64,000 bases of DNA from Tetramitus jugosus (GCA_937625935.1 OW569366.1:186001-250000); one strand, 5' to 3'. Numbered from the stretch's first letter, positions 9,260-18,168 are shown. The notes: a model not told the origin generated them from the sequence alone. A program made the numbers and translations.

Positions 9260-9486
9260 ACCTTTTGAGAGTATTGAGTTGAAAGGCTTTATTCATGTAG
9301 ACTACGAGACGTCCGTTCCTCAAGTCCCCCGATTGATTTCTCTGAATTTTTCCTTCACTGATTCTACTGTTGTGGCAATGATACCTGCGGCACTTGGTTC
9401 ACAAATGGAGAATATTGATCGAACAGGTACCATAGCATTAAAAAATACCCTTCCTTAATCAATAGTTGGAGATAGGTGGTCCACGC
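9260..9486. other. no recognisable gene
   Basis: Sequence after the tRNA-Ser terminator. A plus-strand frame runs through the tRNA and beyond to 9458, but it has no recognisable domain. I see no homology to the retroelements on either side. Confidence 0.4.
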
Positions 9487-10031
9487 TCACTCAAAGAATC
9501 TTCCCACCAGGTCAGCTATGCACTGACGAGCCGACTCGTCGTTGTATTGGTGTTGATGGTGATCAAAAAAATCAGTAAAGTTCTTTCTTGTCAGATAGAA
9601 CTTCATTGTTTTGTTGTATTCGGTTATGCTGCACCAACCGTCGGTGTTGAAATGAGTGAAGAAATCAACGGTAACAACCAACATGAACAGAAAATCATCA
9701 GCCAGTCGATATGGGTGCTACACAGAGCTGCAACCCGATGGAAGGTACTACCGACCAAGACAATGAAGCAGTGGTGCTCGTACACGTAGTTCAAGTCCAG
9801 TAAGTCCCATTCCTTCTGCAAGAGTAGAACCTGAGCAGCAAGAGAGAACTGCAATTGAAACTCTAGCGGAACCAAGAAGATCATTCTTATGTGATTTGAA
9901 TGAAGAATCTCGCAGAAGGCCATCAACAACCCAGTGGACTTCGGATGAATCATACCATCGTAGTCTTTGAATACTTTGAAGGGCCTCTTATGTTTTGGCA
10001 GTTTGTGACGACAAGACTTCCCAAACAACAC
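9487..10031 (-). pseudogene. decayed telomerase-like reverse transcriptase fragment
   Basis: Read across frames on the minus strand, the order is: STGLLMAFCEILHSNHIR (compare the SSGLF...F region before motif B of TERT), a damaged Q/S-G-S-T-L segment near 9830, DLNYVYEHHC, then RLADDFLFM near 9715, and DGWCSITEYNKTMKFY near 9630. RL-x-DDFL is the form of RT motif C typical of TERT, whereas LINEs have YxDD. The spaced G-C...KT following it fits motif D. At least two frameshifts and in-frame stops break it. Penelope-like RTs are the main alternative, being the sister group of TERT. No other part of a telomerase gene is seen nearby. Confidence 0.45.
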
Positions 10032-10851
10032 TACCGAGCTCTTTTTGAACTAAAGCCTTTCCTTCCTTCGACAACAAGGCACGAATGGCAATTCTCTGAT
10101 GTCAAGAAGGTTCTCGGTCTGTTTCAGTGGATATGGAAATTAGATCGGATGAAACTACTGGGATATGGTCCCCAAAACAAAGTTCGGGAGCATTTGACAA
10201 ATTGGTCGAGTTTGAGTGCAAACCTATCGTATTGCCAAACCGAAGAAGAGCCATCTCATCTCGTAGCAGTAGATATCCTCAATTGAAATCCTACTCATCT
10301 TCTTCGAGATTTTGCACAGAGTTGTGTGGAAAGAAGTGGAGTACAGAAGTATTTACAAAGATACTAACAAGCGATGCAATTCAAATGTTTTGTATCGTTT
10401 AGATGGCGACAGATTGGTGGGAATGTGCTCTACTGTCTACCAAGTGACTAGGGTTGGGTGTTGTGACGTGATAGCTATCACCTGATGGTTGGAAGGTGCG
10501 ATCACCATGAACCAGAAATGTCTCATACTCGTATTGTTCAAACTCTTCGTCGAGGGACATGCCCTCAACACTGCTCTTTAACAGATCAGCTTTTTTATGT
10601 GCAGGTTAGCTTAGATCGACTGGAAAAAGCTGTTTCTTTCTTGACGTGTTTTTGAAGAGGCAAAGAATTCACGGTTTTATTATAGATGGTGGGAATGTTC
10701 GTGCTTTGATTGAAAGGTATGGACAAGTACCCAAACTTGTTTGAAGCCATATCCAATTTTTCCGCTGATGTTGTTGATGTTGTGGAAATTGGTTCCTTGG
10801 ATGATATTTGTCTCGAAGTAAGGAACGGTCTGCGTCCCAATTTGTCGTGCT
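10032..10851. other. no recognisable gene
   Basis: Short frames only. The minus strand at 10032-10300 may continue the decayed RT (an STETDR stretch could be the TERT T motif), but too little is kept to say. Plus-strand frames at 10710-10860 show no known domain. Confidence 0.4.
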
Positions 10852-11148
10852 TCATTCCGTGCAATGAATTAATTCTCGATTGCGTCCGCAGAGTGTCATT
10901 GTTGTTTCTCCTTTGTTGTGGTGAAGAGGTGAAGGAGAGTCGTGAGACAGCTCCGTTTCACCCCATTCACATAAATTCTTGCTTTTTTTGGCCACTGCTA
11001 CTTCGCCAATGGCACTCGTTTCGATGCCCATCATACCTGTTAGAAGTTCTTTGCTAGTCCACCGCAGTGGGCTTTCTTCCGTTTTTCCGTTCTTGAGTCT
11101 AACGTTGTCGAACCATATGTCGATACAACTTTCAGCCGACAGTCCCAT
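10852..11148 (-). pseudogene. LINE ORF2 3' end
   Basis: CIDIWFDNVRLKNGKTE, SKELLTGMMGIETSAI and, after one frame change, YVNGVKRSCLTTLLHLFTT match the last ~90 residues of ORF2 at 7517-9139. It directly follows the ORF1 copy at 11148-12233 in the same orientation. This locus is therefore one LINE copy from which nearly all of ORF2 has been deleted between the ORF1 stop and the final codons. I see no poly(A) tail at the left end. Confidence 0.7.
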
Positions 11149-12233
11149 TAGTTCCTTACTCGTGAGGCCGGGATCTTGTTGGCAGCAGTGTCACCAACGG
11201 TGACACGTGCTGATCGCTTCTTGTGTTCGTTGAGTTGGGGACTCTGTAACTCACAGTCGGGGTTACTGAGATCCAACTCAACTGGATCTTCATTGGTGGT
11301 TGTGCTTCTTGCACGATCCACCATGATTGCTCGGGCAGCAATCTCTTTCTTGACTTTCTTGAACACCTCGGAGGTGTTCAATACTAGCTCGAGGATTGCT
11401 CTGTTACGAGCATCCTCATCAATGTTGTTGTTGGTTGGCTCTTGGGTGACCGTAGTTGGAGTGGCGGGGTGGGACTCCGGCATGGTCGACTCCCAGTCAT
11501 CGGTCGTAGACGGAGTCGAAGGTTCGAATTCGGAGATTCGCTCCGGCGTCCTTGGAGACGGGGATGCGAGGGGAATCCGGTTGACGGAAGCCATATCTTT
11601 TAACACACTGACTTGGTGGCGCAGGTCGTCCACCACAGCCAGTAGCTCTTGGTACATCTTGGTCAGCCTCTTGCTGACAGTCTTGACAGGATCACGTGGG
11701 CGTGGAAGGAAGCGCTTTGCTTCCACCTCCACTGGCATGGATTGAACGTTCCGAAGCAAAGCTTCGGCATACGTTTCGGACTCCATCACAACAAAGGCGG
11801 TGTTGTGCTTCTTGAGCACGTTCTTGACCTTTGTTGTGCCAATCATGGCCTTGATGTCGTCCTCCGTCTTACGTTTGACACCGTGGAGGACAACCTTCTT
11901 GGCACAATCTACGTTGTGCTTGAGTGCTGCCTTGCAGCCACTCATCTTCTTGTTGCGGTTGAAGGATTCAACAAATGGGTAAATATTGTCATCACAACAA
12001 ACCTCTTGGGGCCCTTCTTGATGACTTGGACCCTGGTGAGCAAATCACCAAAATCCAAGCCAATCTTCTTGGCCAAGGCAGCCTTGAGAGTCATCACACT
12101 TTCCAGTGATGATGACCTCCTTGCTGCTTGGTGCAGTTCCTCTTGGTGCTGTGGTCCACACAGCATAGCGTGGATTCTCATACTCACGAACAACAGGGGT
12201 GTGTGTGCGTTTTTTCAGCGGCGTGTTCATCAA
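11148..12233 (-). pseudogene. LINE element B ORF1, two frameshifts
   Basis: Same protein as the copy at 4496-5653, with the same order of RRM-like, RRM-like, coiled coil and SPQLNEHKKRSARVTVGD end. The start at 12233 (MMNTPLKKRTHTP) is 41 bp from the 5' end of tRNA-Lys, and the gene reads away from the tRNA. The frame breaks near 12090, after EVIITGK, and again near 11960, after RFVV, and is then open from 11945 to the stop at 11148. The C-terminal 25 residues are real element sequence here, unlike in the chimeric copy. Confidence 0.75.
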
Positions 12234-12274
12234 TTAAGAGTGGTCACGACTTTCAAGGTTTCTTCAATATCCAA

Positions 12275-12347
12275 GCCCGTCTAGCTCAGTCGGTAGAGCG
12301 CAAGGCTCTTAACCTTGTGGTCGAGGGTTCGAGCCCCTCGGTGGGCG
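12275..12347 (+). tRNA. tRNA-Lys (CTT)
   Basis: A complete cloverleaf of 73 bases. The acceptor is GCCCGTC/GGTGGGC with two G-T pairs and discriminator G. The D arm contains AGCTCAGTCGGTAGAGC. The anticodon stem is CAAGG/CCTTG with loop CTCTTAA (anticodon CTT), and the T arm is GAGGG/CCCTC with loop TTCGAGC. The pol III terminator TTTT is at 12353-12356. There is no intron. ORF1 of a LINE lies 41 bp upstream, and element A begins just downstream. Confidence 0.97.
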
Positions 12348-12360
12348 ATGTCCTTTTGCC
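12336..12360 (+). repeat. direct repeat, left copy (tRNA-Lys 3' end plus terminator)
   Basis: The last 12 bases of tRNA-Lys plus its pol III terminator region. It matches 14615-14639 at 23 of 25 positions, with the first 16 bases (cctcggtgggcgatgt) identical. The two copies bracket element A, like attachment sites of elements that integrate at tRNA 3' ends. Confidence 0.88.
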
Positions 12361-12443
12361 TGCGACTGAGCCAATATGACGGATTTTTTTTATTTACAAC
12401 GAGTTTTACAATGTATTTACAATAAACACACTATAAAATACAA

Positions 12444-13501
12444 TCAAAAATCAAAAGAAAGAGAACATCTTGTCATTATATTGCTGAGCATTGCTCTGGC
12501 GATATGGTTGACGACAATTTTGTCAGTGCTGGTGTCTCGCTCATTCATCAGAGCAACCAACTTCGAATGCACCTTCTCATCCTCCTGTAGAGCCCTACAC
12601 CAATTATACTTACCAATGAACCTTTGCCAGGTCTTCAATTCAACACTCTCCTGCTTCAAAATCAGTTTGATCATCAATGATAGATCCATCAAGTGCTTAT
12701 CTGTGGTGTATACACCCTTGACTTCACCTCCAAAACAGAGCTTGTATCCGCTGAACTCTAACTCTTGCTGAGGAACCAGAATGGACTTGGTTACATTGAT
12801 GGGCAATCCTCATCCAATTTGATGTTGGTGTAACACGATTTGATATCAATCGATGCCGCATAGGAGTATCTTTCGACCAACAACACTAGATCTTTGCGTG
12901 TTGGTAGTTTGCAATCCGCCTCTAGAATGTACTTGTTGAGCTCAGTGAAATCCAAGATTTCTCTGGGTCGAGAAGGATCAGACTCTCTGGGTATGATTCT
13001 CATTGGAGCAATGAAATACGCTTCCTCCTTTGGTATCTCTATCAACACACCACTAGCCACATACTCGTTCACTCGAGAATCCATCACCTGGCACATTTCT
13101 CCTTTGATCTTGTTGATGATCATTCGAGACAACTTCTTACGGACAAAAGATTCTGGCTGATAGAATCTAACAGTCATCCCAGTCTTGAGAATCTCCTCGG
13201 CCGATTGCCAGAATGGTCTACTGATCATACCAGTCCTGTTCTTCCCCTTTCCCTTACCTTTCCTTGTTTCTCTCGCCTCAACCACATAGGTAGTGTCCTC
13301 GCCAACATTCATCTGATCATGCTTTGCAGCTTGCTCATTTCTTTGCAACATCTGGATGGTGGATGTTAAATCCGGGACACACTGTTGCTCCTGAGGTTGA
13401 TCATCACTTGATTCCCTAGAGGAGAGTCTCTGGGCATCAACTATTGCGTTAAGTGCTCCAATCAAGTATCCTACTGCTTCACGCCACTTATTGTTTTCCA
13501 T
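12444..13501 (-). pseudogene. element A reverse transcriptase, catalytic centre deleted
   Basis: The first frame (13501-12791, 236 codons) has a Ser/Gln-rich N-terminus, a basic KGKGKGKNR stretch, and then the RT fingers: IPKEEAYFIAPMRIIPRES, PREILDFTELNKYI and SIDIKSCYTNIKLDE. The R-x-ILDF-x-x-LN and SIDIK-x-x-Y pattern resembles DIRS/Ngaro and pararetroviral RTs. The second frame (12806-12444) starts INVTKSILVPQQELEFSGY and continues through the thumb (WQRFIGKYNW). The roughly 80-100 residues that normally separate these parts, including the YxDD box, are missing at about 12800, and the frame shifts there. It cannot be an active polymerase. Ty3-like affiliation is an alternative. Confidence 0.7.
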
Positions 13502-13708
13502 TACTATTGTTGTTATGTTTCAAAAGCAATTATCTTACATCACATCAACTCCTTAAATAAAACCAAACAAACTAAACAAACCAAAACAGTTCCTCATCTC
13601 CAACCCATCGAAACATCAACACATCAAGTCCTCTACATTCCTATTTAAACAAATTGTTGTTCCCCTGTCCAGTAAACCATCACAATTACTTGTTCTTTTG
13701 TTTTTTTT

Positions 13709-14395
13709 ATGTCTGCAGTTAATTGTTTGATAACGATCGATGGTGGGGTTGCACCAAGAAATGCTCTCAAATCAGTAAGAGAATGCATATATATCCTCTC
13801 ATCCACAGAGTGTGCAGGTGCTAAAATAGGCCAAAGTACAGATATGTACAACAGACTGAGGAAGTTGTTGACCAAGGTACTTGTCTTGGATGTGGTCTTG
13901 GATGTGTTTGTTGTAAATAATTGTGTTGCTTGGGAACGTTTTATCCACAGTTGGCTGCGTAACAGGCTTATTGCTGGGGAGGTGTTTGACACCAATAGAG
14001 AGGAGGCAATCTGGTGCTTGAAACATTGCTTTGGAATGCAATTGGATAGCAATGCTTTTGTACCTGTTCGATCGAGGTATTTCTCCATTTTCGTGAATCA
14101 AGTGCCACAGGTCTCATTGCCACAACATCCACATCTTATGGTTGTCTCGGTTCCTGGTCTTGAGAGAGTGTTGTTGTACTTTACCGAGTCTCCGCGATCG
14201 TGGTTCGAAGAGTTCCTCGCCAGCAGTCTCCACACTCATTGTATACTTGACGCATACAACGTGGGTCTTCTGTTGAAGGATACAACAGTAGAATCAGTGA
14301 AGGAGGATCTCGGAGCTACAACATTAACTGGTTGGGTCATCAATAAAACGAGGGCTCAGGTAGTTGACTTCCTTAACTCCATGATGTTGAGGTAG
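13709..14395 (+). CDS. GIY-YIG nuclease domain protein (T5orf172/MUG113-like)
   Basis: An intact 228-residue protein from the ATG at 13709. Residues ~26-95 show the GIY-YIG fold in order: CIYIL (GIY strand), AGAKIGQSTDMYNRL (YIG strand with the following Arg), then AWERFIHSWL (the metal-binding Glu with the usual His) and GEVFDTNREEA, the ending typical of the T5orf172/MUG113 branch. The C-terminal half (VSVPGLERVLLYF, then WVINKTRAQVVDFL) matches no domain I know. The gene is divergent from the RT gene with 207 bp between starts. GIY-YIG domains cut DNA in homing introns, some transposons and Penelope-like retroelements, so a role in element mobility is plausible but inferred. It is the only element A gene without a lesion. 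Confidence 0.7.
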   Translation: MSAVNCLITIDGGVAPRNALKSVRECIYILSSTECAGAKIGQSTDMYNRLRKLLTKVLVLDVVLDVFVVNNCVAWERFIHSWLRNRLIAGEVFDTNREEAIWCLKHCFGMQLDSNAFVPVRSRYFSIFVNQVPQVSLPQHPHLMVVSVPGLERVLLYFTESPRSWFEEFLASSLHTHCILDAYNVGLLLKDTTVESVKEDLGATTLTGWVINKTRAQVVDFLNSMMLR

Positions 14396-14614
14396 ACAGT
14401 ATACAATGAGTATACAACGAGATTGTTGCTTGTCGGATTGTCTCCAAAATATAGGAGGATATAGGATATACAATTACCACAAAAACCATTCAACAATCAT
14501 GAAAAGTTACAATTCTTTGAAGGAGTTGTACTAGAGATTTTTTTTCTCTAAAAAAAAAAAAAACACAATAGAAACTGTAATACAATTAACGCTTTATTTT
14601 GGCGGCAAAATAAA

Positions 14615-14639
14615 CCTCGGTGGGCGATGTTCTTTTGCT
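14615..14639 (+). repeat. direct repeat, right copy (tRNA-Lys 3' end remnant)
   Basis: cctcggtgggcgatgt then tcttttgct, matching the 3' end and terminator of tRNA-Lys (12336-12360). There is no tRNA body here; the sequence to its left is the trailer of the GIY-YIG gene. The next element A copy begins to its right. Confidence 0.88.
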
Positions 14640-14659
14640 TTGGGCGAAATTCGTGTAAA

Positions 14660-14985
14660 ATCCGTTTTTTTACAACGAGTTTTACAATGTATTTACAATA
14701 GGAATATTGGTCAGTGATTTCGACGAGATTCTTTCGGGTTGGCAACTTGCAGTCTGAATCAAGGATGAATTGATTCAGTTCAGAAAAGTCGAGACCTCTC
14801 TTCGACGGCTTGGATCTGATGTTCGTGGAACTACACCAATGGATGCAATGAACAATGGAATTTCTACTAGAATACCCTCCTTCGCGAGTTGAAGTATCAA
14901 TCAACTGAATATTCGAGCCTTTGACCCATTGAGGATCATTGGTTGACGAAACTTGCTGCGAATAATGGCTTCTGGCTTGTAAAAT
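14660..14985 (-). pseudogene. second element A RT copy, fragment
   Basis: The minus strand carries SDPSRR, then LDFSELNQFILDSDCKLPTR and a DQYSY end. These match PREILDF..LNKYILEADCKLPTRKDL..LVERYSY in the first copy. It then jumps straight to the element tail (tattgtaaatacattgtaaa, 14700-14663), so everything after RT motif A is deleted. To its left is the tRNA-Lys 3' remnant, the same layout as at 12336-12400. Confidence 0.65.
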
Positions 14986-15357
14986 CGAATCGTCATTCCT
15001 TCCTGCAAGATTTCTTGTGGTGTCAGTATGGTCGACTCAGTTTCTCTACCTTCGCAGGAACCTTTTTGTTCTTTTCATTGCCCAGACTAGTAGGCACAGG
15101 ACCAGTAGTTAACTTGAAGCGCTTTGAGATCCTTGTCTAATCCAAAATGCTCCAGCCTTATTAATCCCATCTATCACCCATCAACTCATTTTAATCTATT
15201 ACAAACTATTACAATCCATCAACAGCCATCACACAAACAATAAATAGACACAAAAGAATCTCATGGCCGCACTCAGCGCATTCACTCAAACTTAACCACT
15301 TGTTTCTTTATTGTTTTTGTTTTATGATTAGTTGTGCTATTACTTTTAGATCTATTA

Positions 15358-15565
15358 TAGAGAGAGTCAAATGCAATGTTCAAGCACAAGATTACCCCCT
15401 CTCTATTTGTGTCAAACATTTATCCAGCAATAAACCTGCTACACAGCCAACTGTGAATGAAACCACAATTGTATTCAAAAAACACATCTAGCACCTTGGT
15501 CAACAATCTCCTCAGTCTGTTGTACATATCTGTACTTTGACCTATTTAAGCACCTCGAACCTCGC
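15358..15565 (-). pseudogene. inverted N-terminal half of a second GIY-YIG copy
   Basis: The reverse complement reads taggtcaaagtacagatatg and the following ~180 bases in close agreement with 13826-14040, the part of the first copy coding for the nuclease motifs, with small deletions. It is inverted relative to the C-terminal half that follows at 15595. Confidence 0.75.
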
Positions 15566-15594
15566 GGGATGACAACATATAGATACATTGGTGG

Positions 15595-15936
15595 ATAGTG
15601 ATGCTTTTAAACCTGTTAGATCGAGATACTTCTCCATTTTCGTGAATCAAGTGCCATAGGTCTCATTGCCACAACATCTTCATCTTATGGTTGTCTCAGT
15701 TCCTGGTCTAGAAAGTATTGTTGTACTTTGCTGAGTCTCCGCGATCAAGGTTCGAAGAGTGCCTGGCCAGTCAATCTCATTGTATACTTGAAGCATACAA
15801 CGTGGGTCTTCTGTTGAAGGCTACAACAGTAGAATCAGTGAAAGAGGACCTCGGAGCAACAACATTATCCGGTTGGGTCATCAATAAAACGATGGCTCAG
15901 GTAGTTGACTTCCTTAACTCCATAATGTTGAGGTAG
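15595..15936 (+). pseudogene. C-terminal half of a second GIY-YIG copy
   Basis: Plus-strand sequence equals 14048-14395 with scattered differences. It encodes RSRYFSIFVNQVP, then after a stop YFAESPRSRFEE, AYNVGLLLKATTVESVKED and WVINKTMAQVVDFLNSIM. The trailer after it (15937-16168) also matches the first copy, including ggcggcaaaataaacct. Confidence 0.8.
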
Positions 15937-16425
15937 ACAGTATACAATGAGTATACAACGAGTTGGACCTACGGAACCATCTTGTTGCTTGTCGGATTGT
16001 CTCCAAAATATAGGAGGATATAGGATATACAATTACCACAAAAAACATACAAAATCATGAAAATTTACAATTCTTTGAAGGAGTTGTACTAGAGATTTAT
16101 TTCTAAAAAGAACAAAAAATAGAAACTGTAATGCAAGGAATGCTTTATCTTGGCGGCAAAATAAACCTTGGTCCCATCGTTTGGCCTCTGATTGTTTTTG
16201 GTTACAATTGTGTGTATTTACAATATTGATCATGATGCACCAATGACCGGGAGCTGACTATATGCACACCGAGATGGCACTAGATAGGATCAAACAATGA
16301 CAGCACTGTTGATGCTACACGGGTGGACCTATTGAGTGTCAAAAAAGGCCGTGGATCCCACCGAAAAGCAATCAATAGATCTGATGACACCAAATTCTCT
16401 GTAGAATACAAGCTAGACACATTGT
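15937..16425. other. element A trailer and short intergenic stretch
   Basis: Up to 16168 this repeats the trailer of the first GIY-YIG copy, with a 22-base insertion near 15962. Past 16168 the sequence is unrelated to tRNA-Lys, although tgtatttacaata at about 16210-16222 recalls the element A tail. The remainder holds no gene and borders the 3' end of the DnaJ gene. Confidence 0.55.
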
Positions 16426-17853
16426 TTATTGAGTACCGCATGAAACGCCCTGTCCTCTGTGATCTTCCTCATCGTCAGAGTCGTAGGCTTGTCTTTGTTG
16501 ACCCTTGGATGATGAATCGAACACTGGTTCTTCCAAGTAATGCTCCTCCTGATCACTGTCAATCTCCATCTTGGTTGCGTTCGGATTGCCCAAAACAGCA
16601 GACAACTTTTGAATGGCATCCATTGGTATCTTCTCAGGGAACTCAACATCAAACTGGATCAACAACAATCCCTTGTCGAATGGATTACGGTATTGTGGCA
16701 TACCTTCATTCTTGATCTGCTTGATTTGGCCTGGTTTGATGACTTCACCCTTGGCCGACTTGATCAACAGCTTGCGCTTATCCAAATGATTCACCACAAA
16801 CTCGACACCAGTCAACGCCTCAGACAGACTAATCTTCTTCTTGATAATCAAATTTTGACCATCACGCTTAAACACTGCGTGTGACTTTTCTTGTAAAATG
16901 AATTGAATGTCTCCAGCAATGACACCTGGTCTCTCATCTGCCTCATTCTCAAACACAATCTTTTGTTCATTCTTCATTCCCTTGTCAATATCGACTTGGA
17001 TCGTCTTTGTCTCTGAAACAACCTTTTTTCCATTGCAACTCTTGCAAATAAACTTCTTGTCCATAGTCTTACCTGCTCCCTCACACTGGTTGCACTCTCT
17101 TCTGGATTGGGTGACAAAGCCAGGGGCGACTTGTCTCACCTCATTAATAATACCCACACCGTTGCATCTCTTGCACTCGACCACAGCTTCCTTCTTTGTA
17201 GCTCCAATACCGTCACATGGCTTACAGATGCGTGTTCGTGTAATACGGATTTTTCTTGTGGCGCCATTGTAAAGTTCTTCGAGAGTGACGGGCAATCCTT
17301 GACGCACGGTTTCACCCTTTTGAGGTCCACTGTGCTGATGTCTTCTGCCACTTGGACCACCACCACCACCACCACCAAATGGAAATCCAAAGAAGCTACC
17401 AAAGTCTTCAAATCCCATACCTCCTGATCCATTGTCCTTCATTCCCTCTTCACCAAACTTGTCAAACAATTCTCTCTTGTTGGCATCAGAGAGTGTCTCA
17501 TAGGCATCATTGATGTCTGTAAACTTTTCTGGTGGGGCATTTGGATTCAAGTCAGGATGAAACTAGAAAGCAAGAAAAAAAAACATGGGTGTGAGCATGT
17601 TGCGGTTGTTGCAGCAGTAGTGGCGCGATTTTTGGCGCCAAAAGCCTGTGTGTGATTTTTTTGTGTCCAGTGGAAACAAGAAAAAAAGAGAGACGGCTTT
17701 CTCTTCCAACACACACACAAGGAAATGTCTTTCCGGAGAGATTAGGGATCATGTGCCACATACCTTTCTTGCCAATTTTTTGTATGAAGTTCTAATTTCG
17801 TCGGCAGATGCATTCTTTTGCACTTCCAAAATCGCATAAAAATCTCTTCCCAT
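16426..17853 (-). CDS. DNAJA: type I DnaJ/Hsp40, Ydj1/DNAJA-like, CaaX-ending
   Basis: Co-chaperone that delivers unfolded substrates to cytosolic Hsp70 and stimulates its ATPase. Two exons, 17853-17764 and 17562-16426, are joined by a 201-nt intron (GTATGTG...TTTCTAG) that splits the J domain just before HPD. The protein is 408 aa, the usual length. The J domain (MGRDFYAILEV, HPD at residues ~32-34) is followed by a Gly/Phe-rich linker, four zinc repeats (CKPCDGIG, CKRCNGVG, CNQCEGAG, CKSCNGKK; ~142-210), two substrate-binding beta domains, and an acidic tail ending CGTQ. That last motif is a CaaX box of the farnesylation type, as in Ydj1 and DNAJA1, and implies partial anchoring to ER or mitochondrial membranes. 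The intron holds a palindromic E2F-like site. Confidence 0.93.
17630..17643. promoter_or_regulatory. palindromic E2F-like site ttttggcgccaaaa
   Basis: A perfect 14-bp palindrome containing TTTGGCGC on both strands, inside the only intron of the DnaJ gene. E2F/DP factors bind TTTSSCGC. The same 12-bp core recurs inside the intron of the gene at 43783-44928. Function is inferred from the motif only. Confidence 0.4.
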
Positions 17854-18168
17854 TATTGTTGTAGCTTTCACTTAGATGTGGTGGTGTGTGAGTGAGACGA
17901 CGTTGTCGTTGTTAGTTGTTGTTTTGTGACGATGCTCGTTGTTTTTTTTCGTGTTCAAGAGTGTTCAAGAAACTAGAACAAAGAAGTGCGTGGTGGGGAA
18001 TCTGAAGATCCCGTCAAGTGAATATTCCTGAGCGCCGCCAATTTTCCATTCCAAAATACAACGACAGTGCGCCTTTGCAGTTTTGCTCAAAGTTGTTGTA
18101 TCGATTCAATTGAAGCGTTGTGTTTATTATTAAATAAGGAACGTTGATAGGGAGTCAAATAGAAAATC
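17854..18168. other. intergenic, upstream of the DnaJ gene
   Basis: About 315 bp between the DnaJ start and the P450 stop (both minus strand). It contains GT-rich and T-rich stretches and no open frame of note. It probably holds the DnaJ promoter and the P450 3' end. Confidence 0.5.

Larger units (their letters stand above)
12361..14614. mobile_element. element A: RT plus GIY-YIG unit at tRNA-Lys
   Basis: A ~2.25-kb unit between two direct repeats of the tRNA-Lys 3' end. From left to right: an A/T-rich tail with acaacgagttttacaatg, a minus-strand RT gene (12444-13501, internally deleted), a 207-bp divergent spacer, a plus-strand GIY-YIG gene (13709-14395), and a ~220-bp trailer ending ggcggcaaaataaa. 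A second, more decayed copy with the same order follows at 14640-16168. The repeated gene order is the reason for treating the two genes as one element. I found no terminal inverted repeats, no tyrosine recombinase and no integrase. Confidence 0.65.

Noticed and set aside
9165-9458. A 97-codon plus-strand frame running through tRNA-Ser
   Set aside because: The first third is the tRNA itself and the rest shows no domain; a chance frame.
13709-14395. Reading the GIY-YIG gene as a bacterial contaminant or phage homing endonuclease
   Set aside because: It is duplicated beside a eukaryotic-type RT and a eukaryotic tRNA gene with pol III terminator, so it belongs to this genome.
12361-14614. Terminal inverted repeats of element A, based on acaacgag occurring near both ends
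   Set aside because: The match is 8 bases, in direct rather than inverted orientation, and surrounding bases do not continue it.
16165-16200. ccttggtcccatcgtttggcc after the second GIY-YIG trailer, as a third tRNA 3' repeat or a tRNA-Glu 5' end
   Set aside because: Only the first few bases fit the tRNA-Lys repeat, and no D arm or cloverleaf can be drawn; not enough to claim a tRNA remnant.
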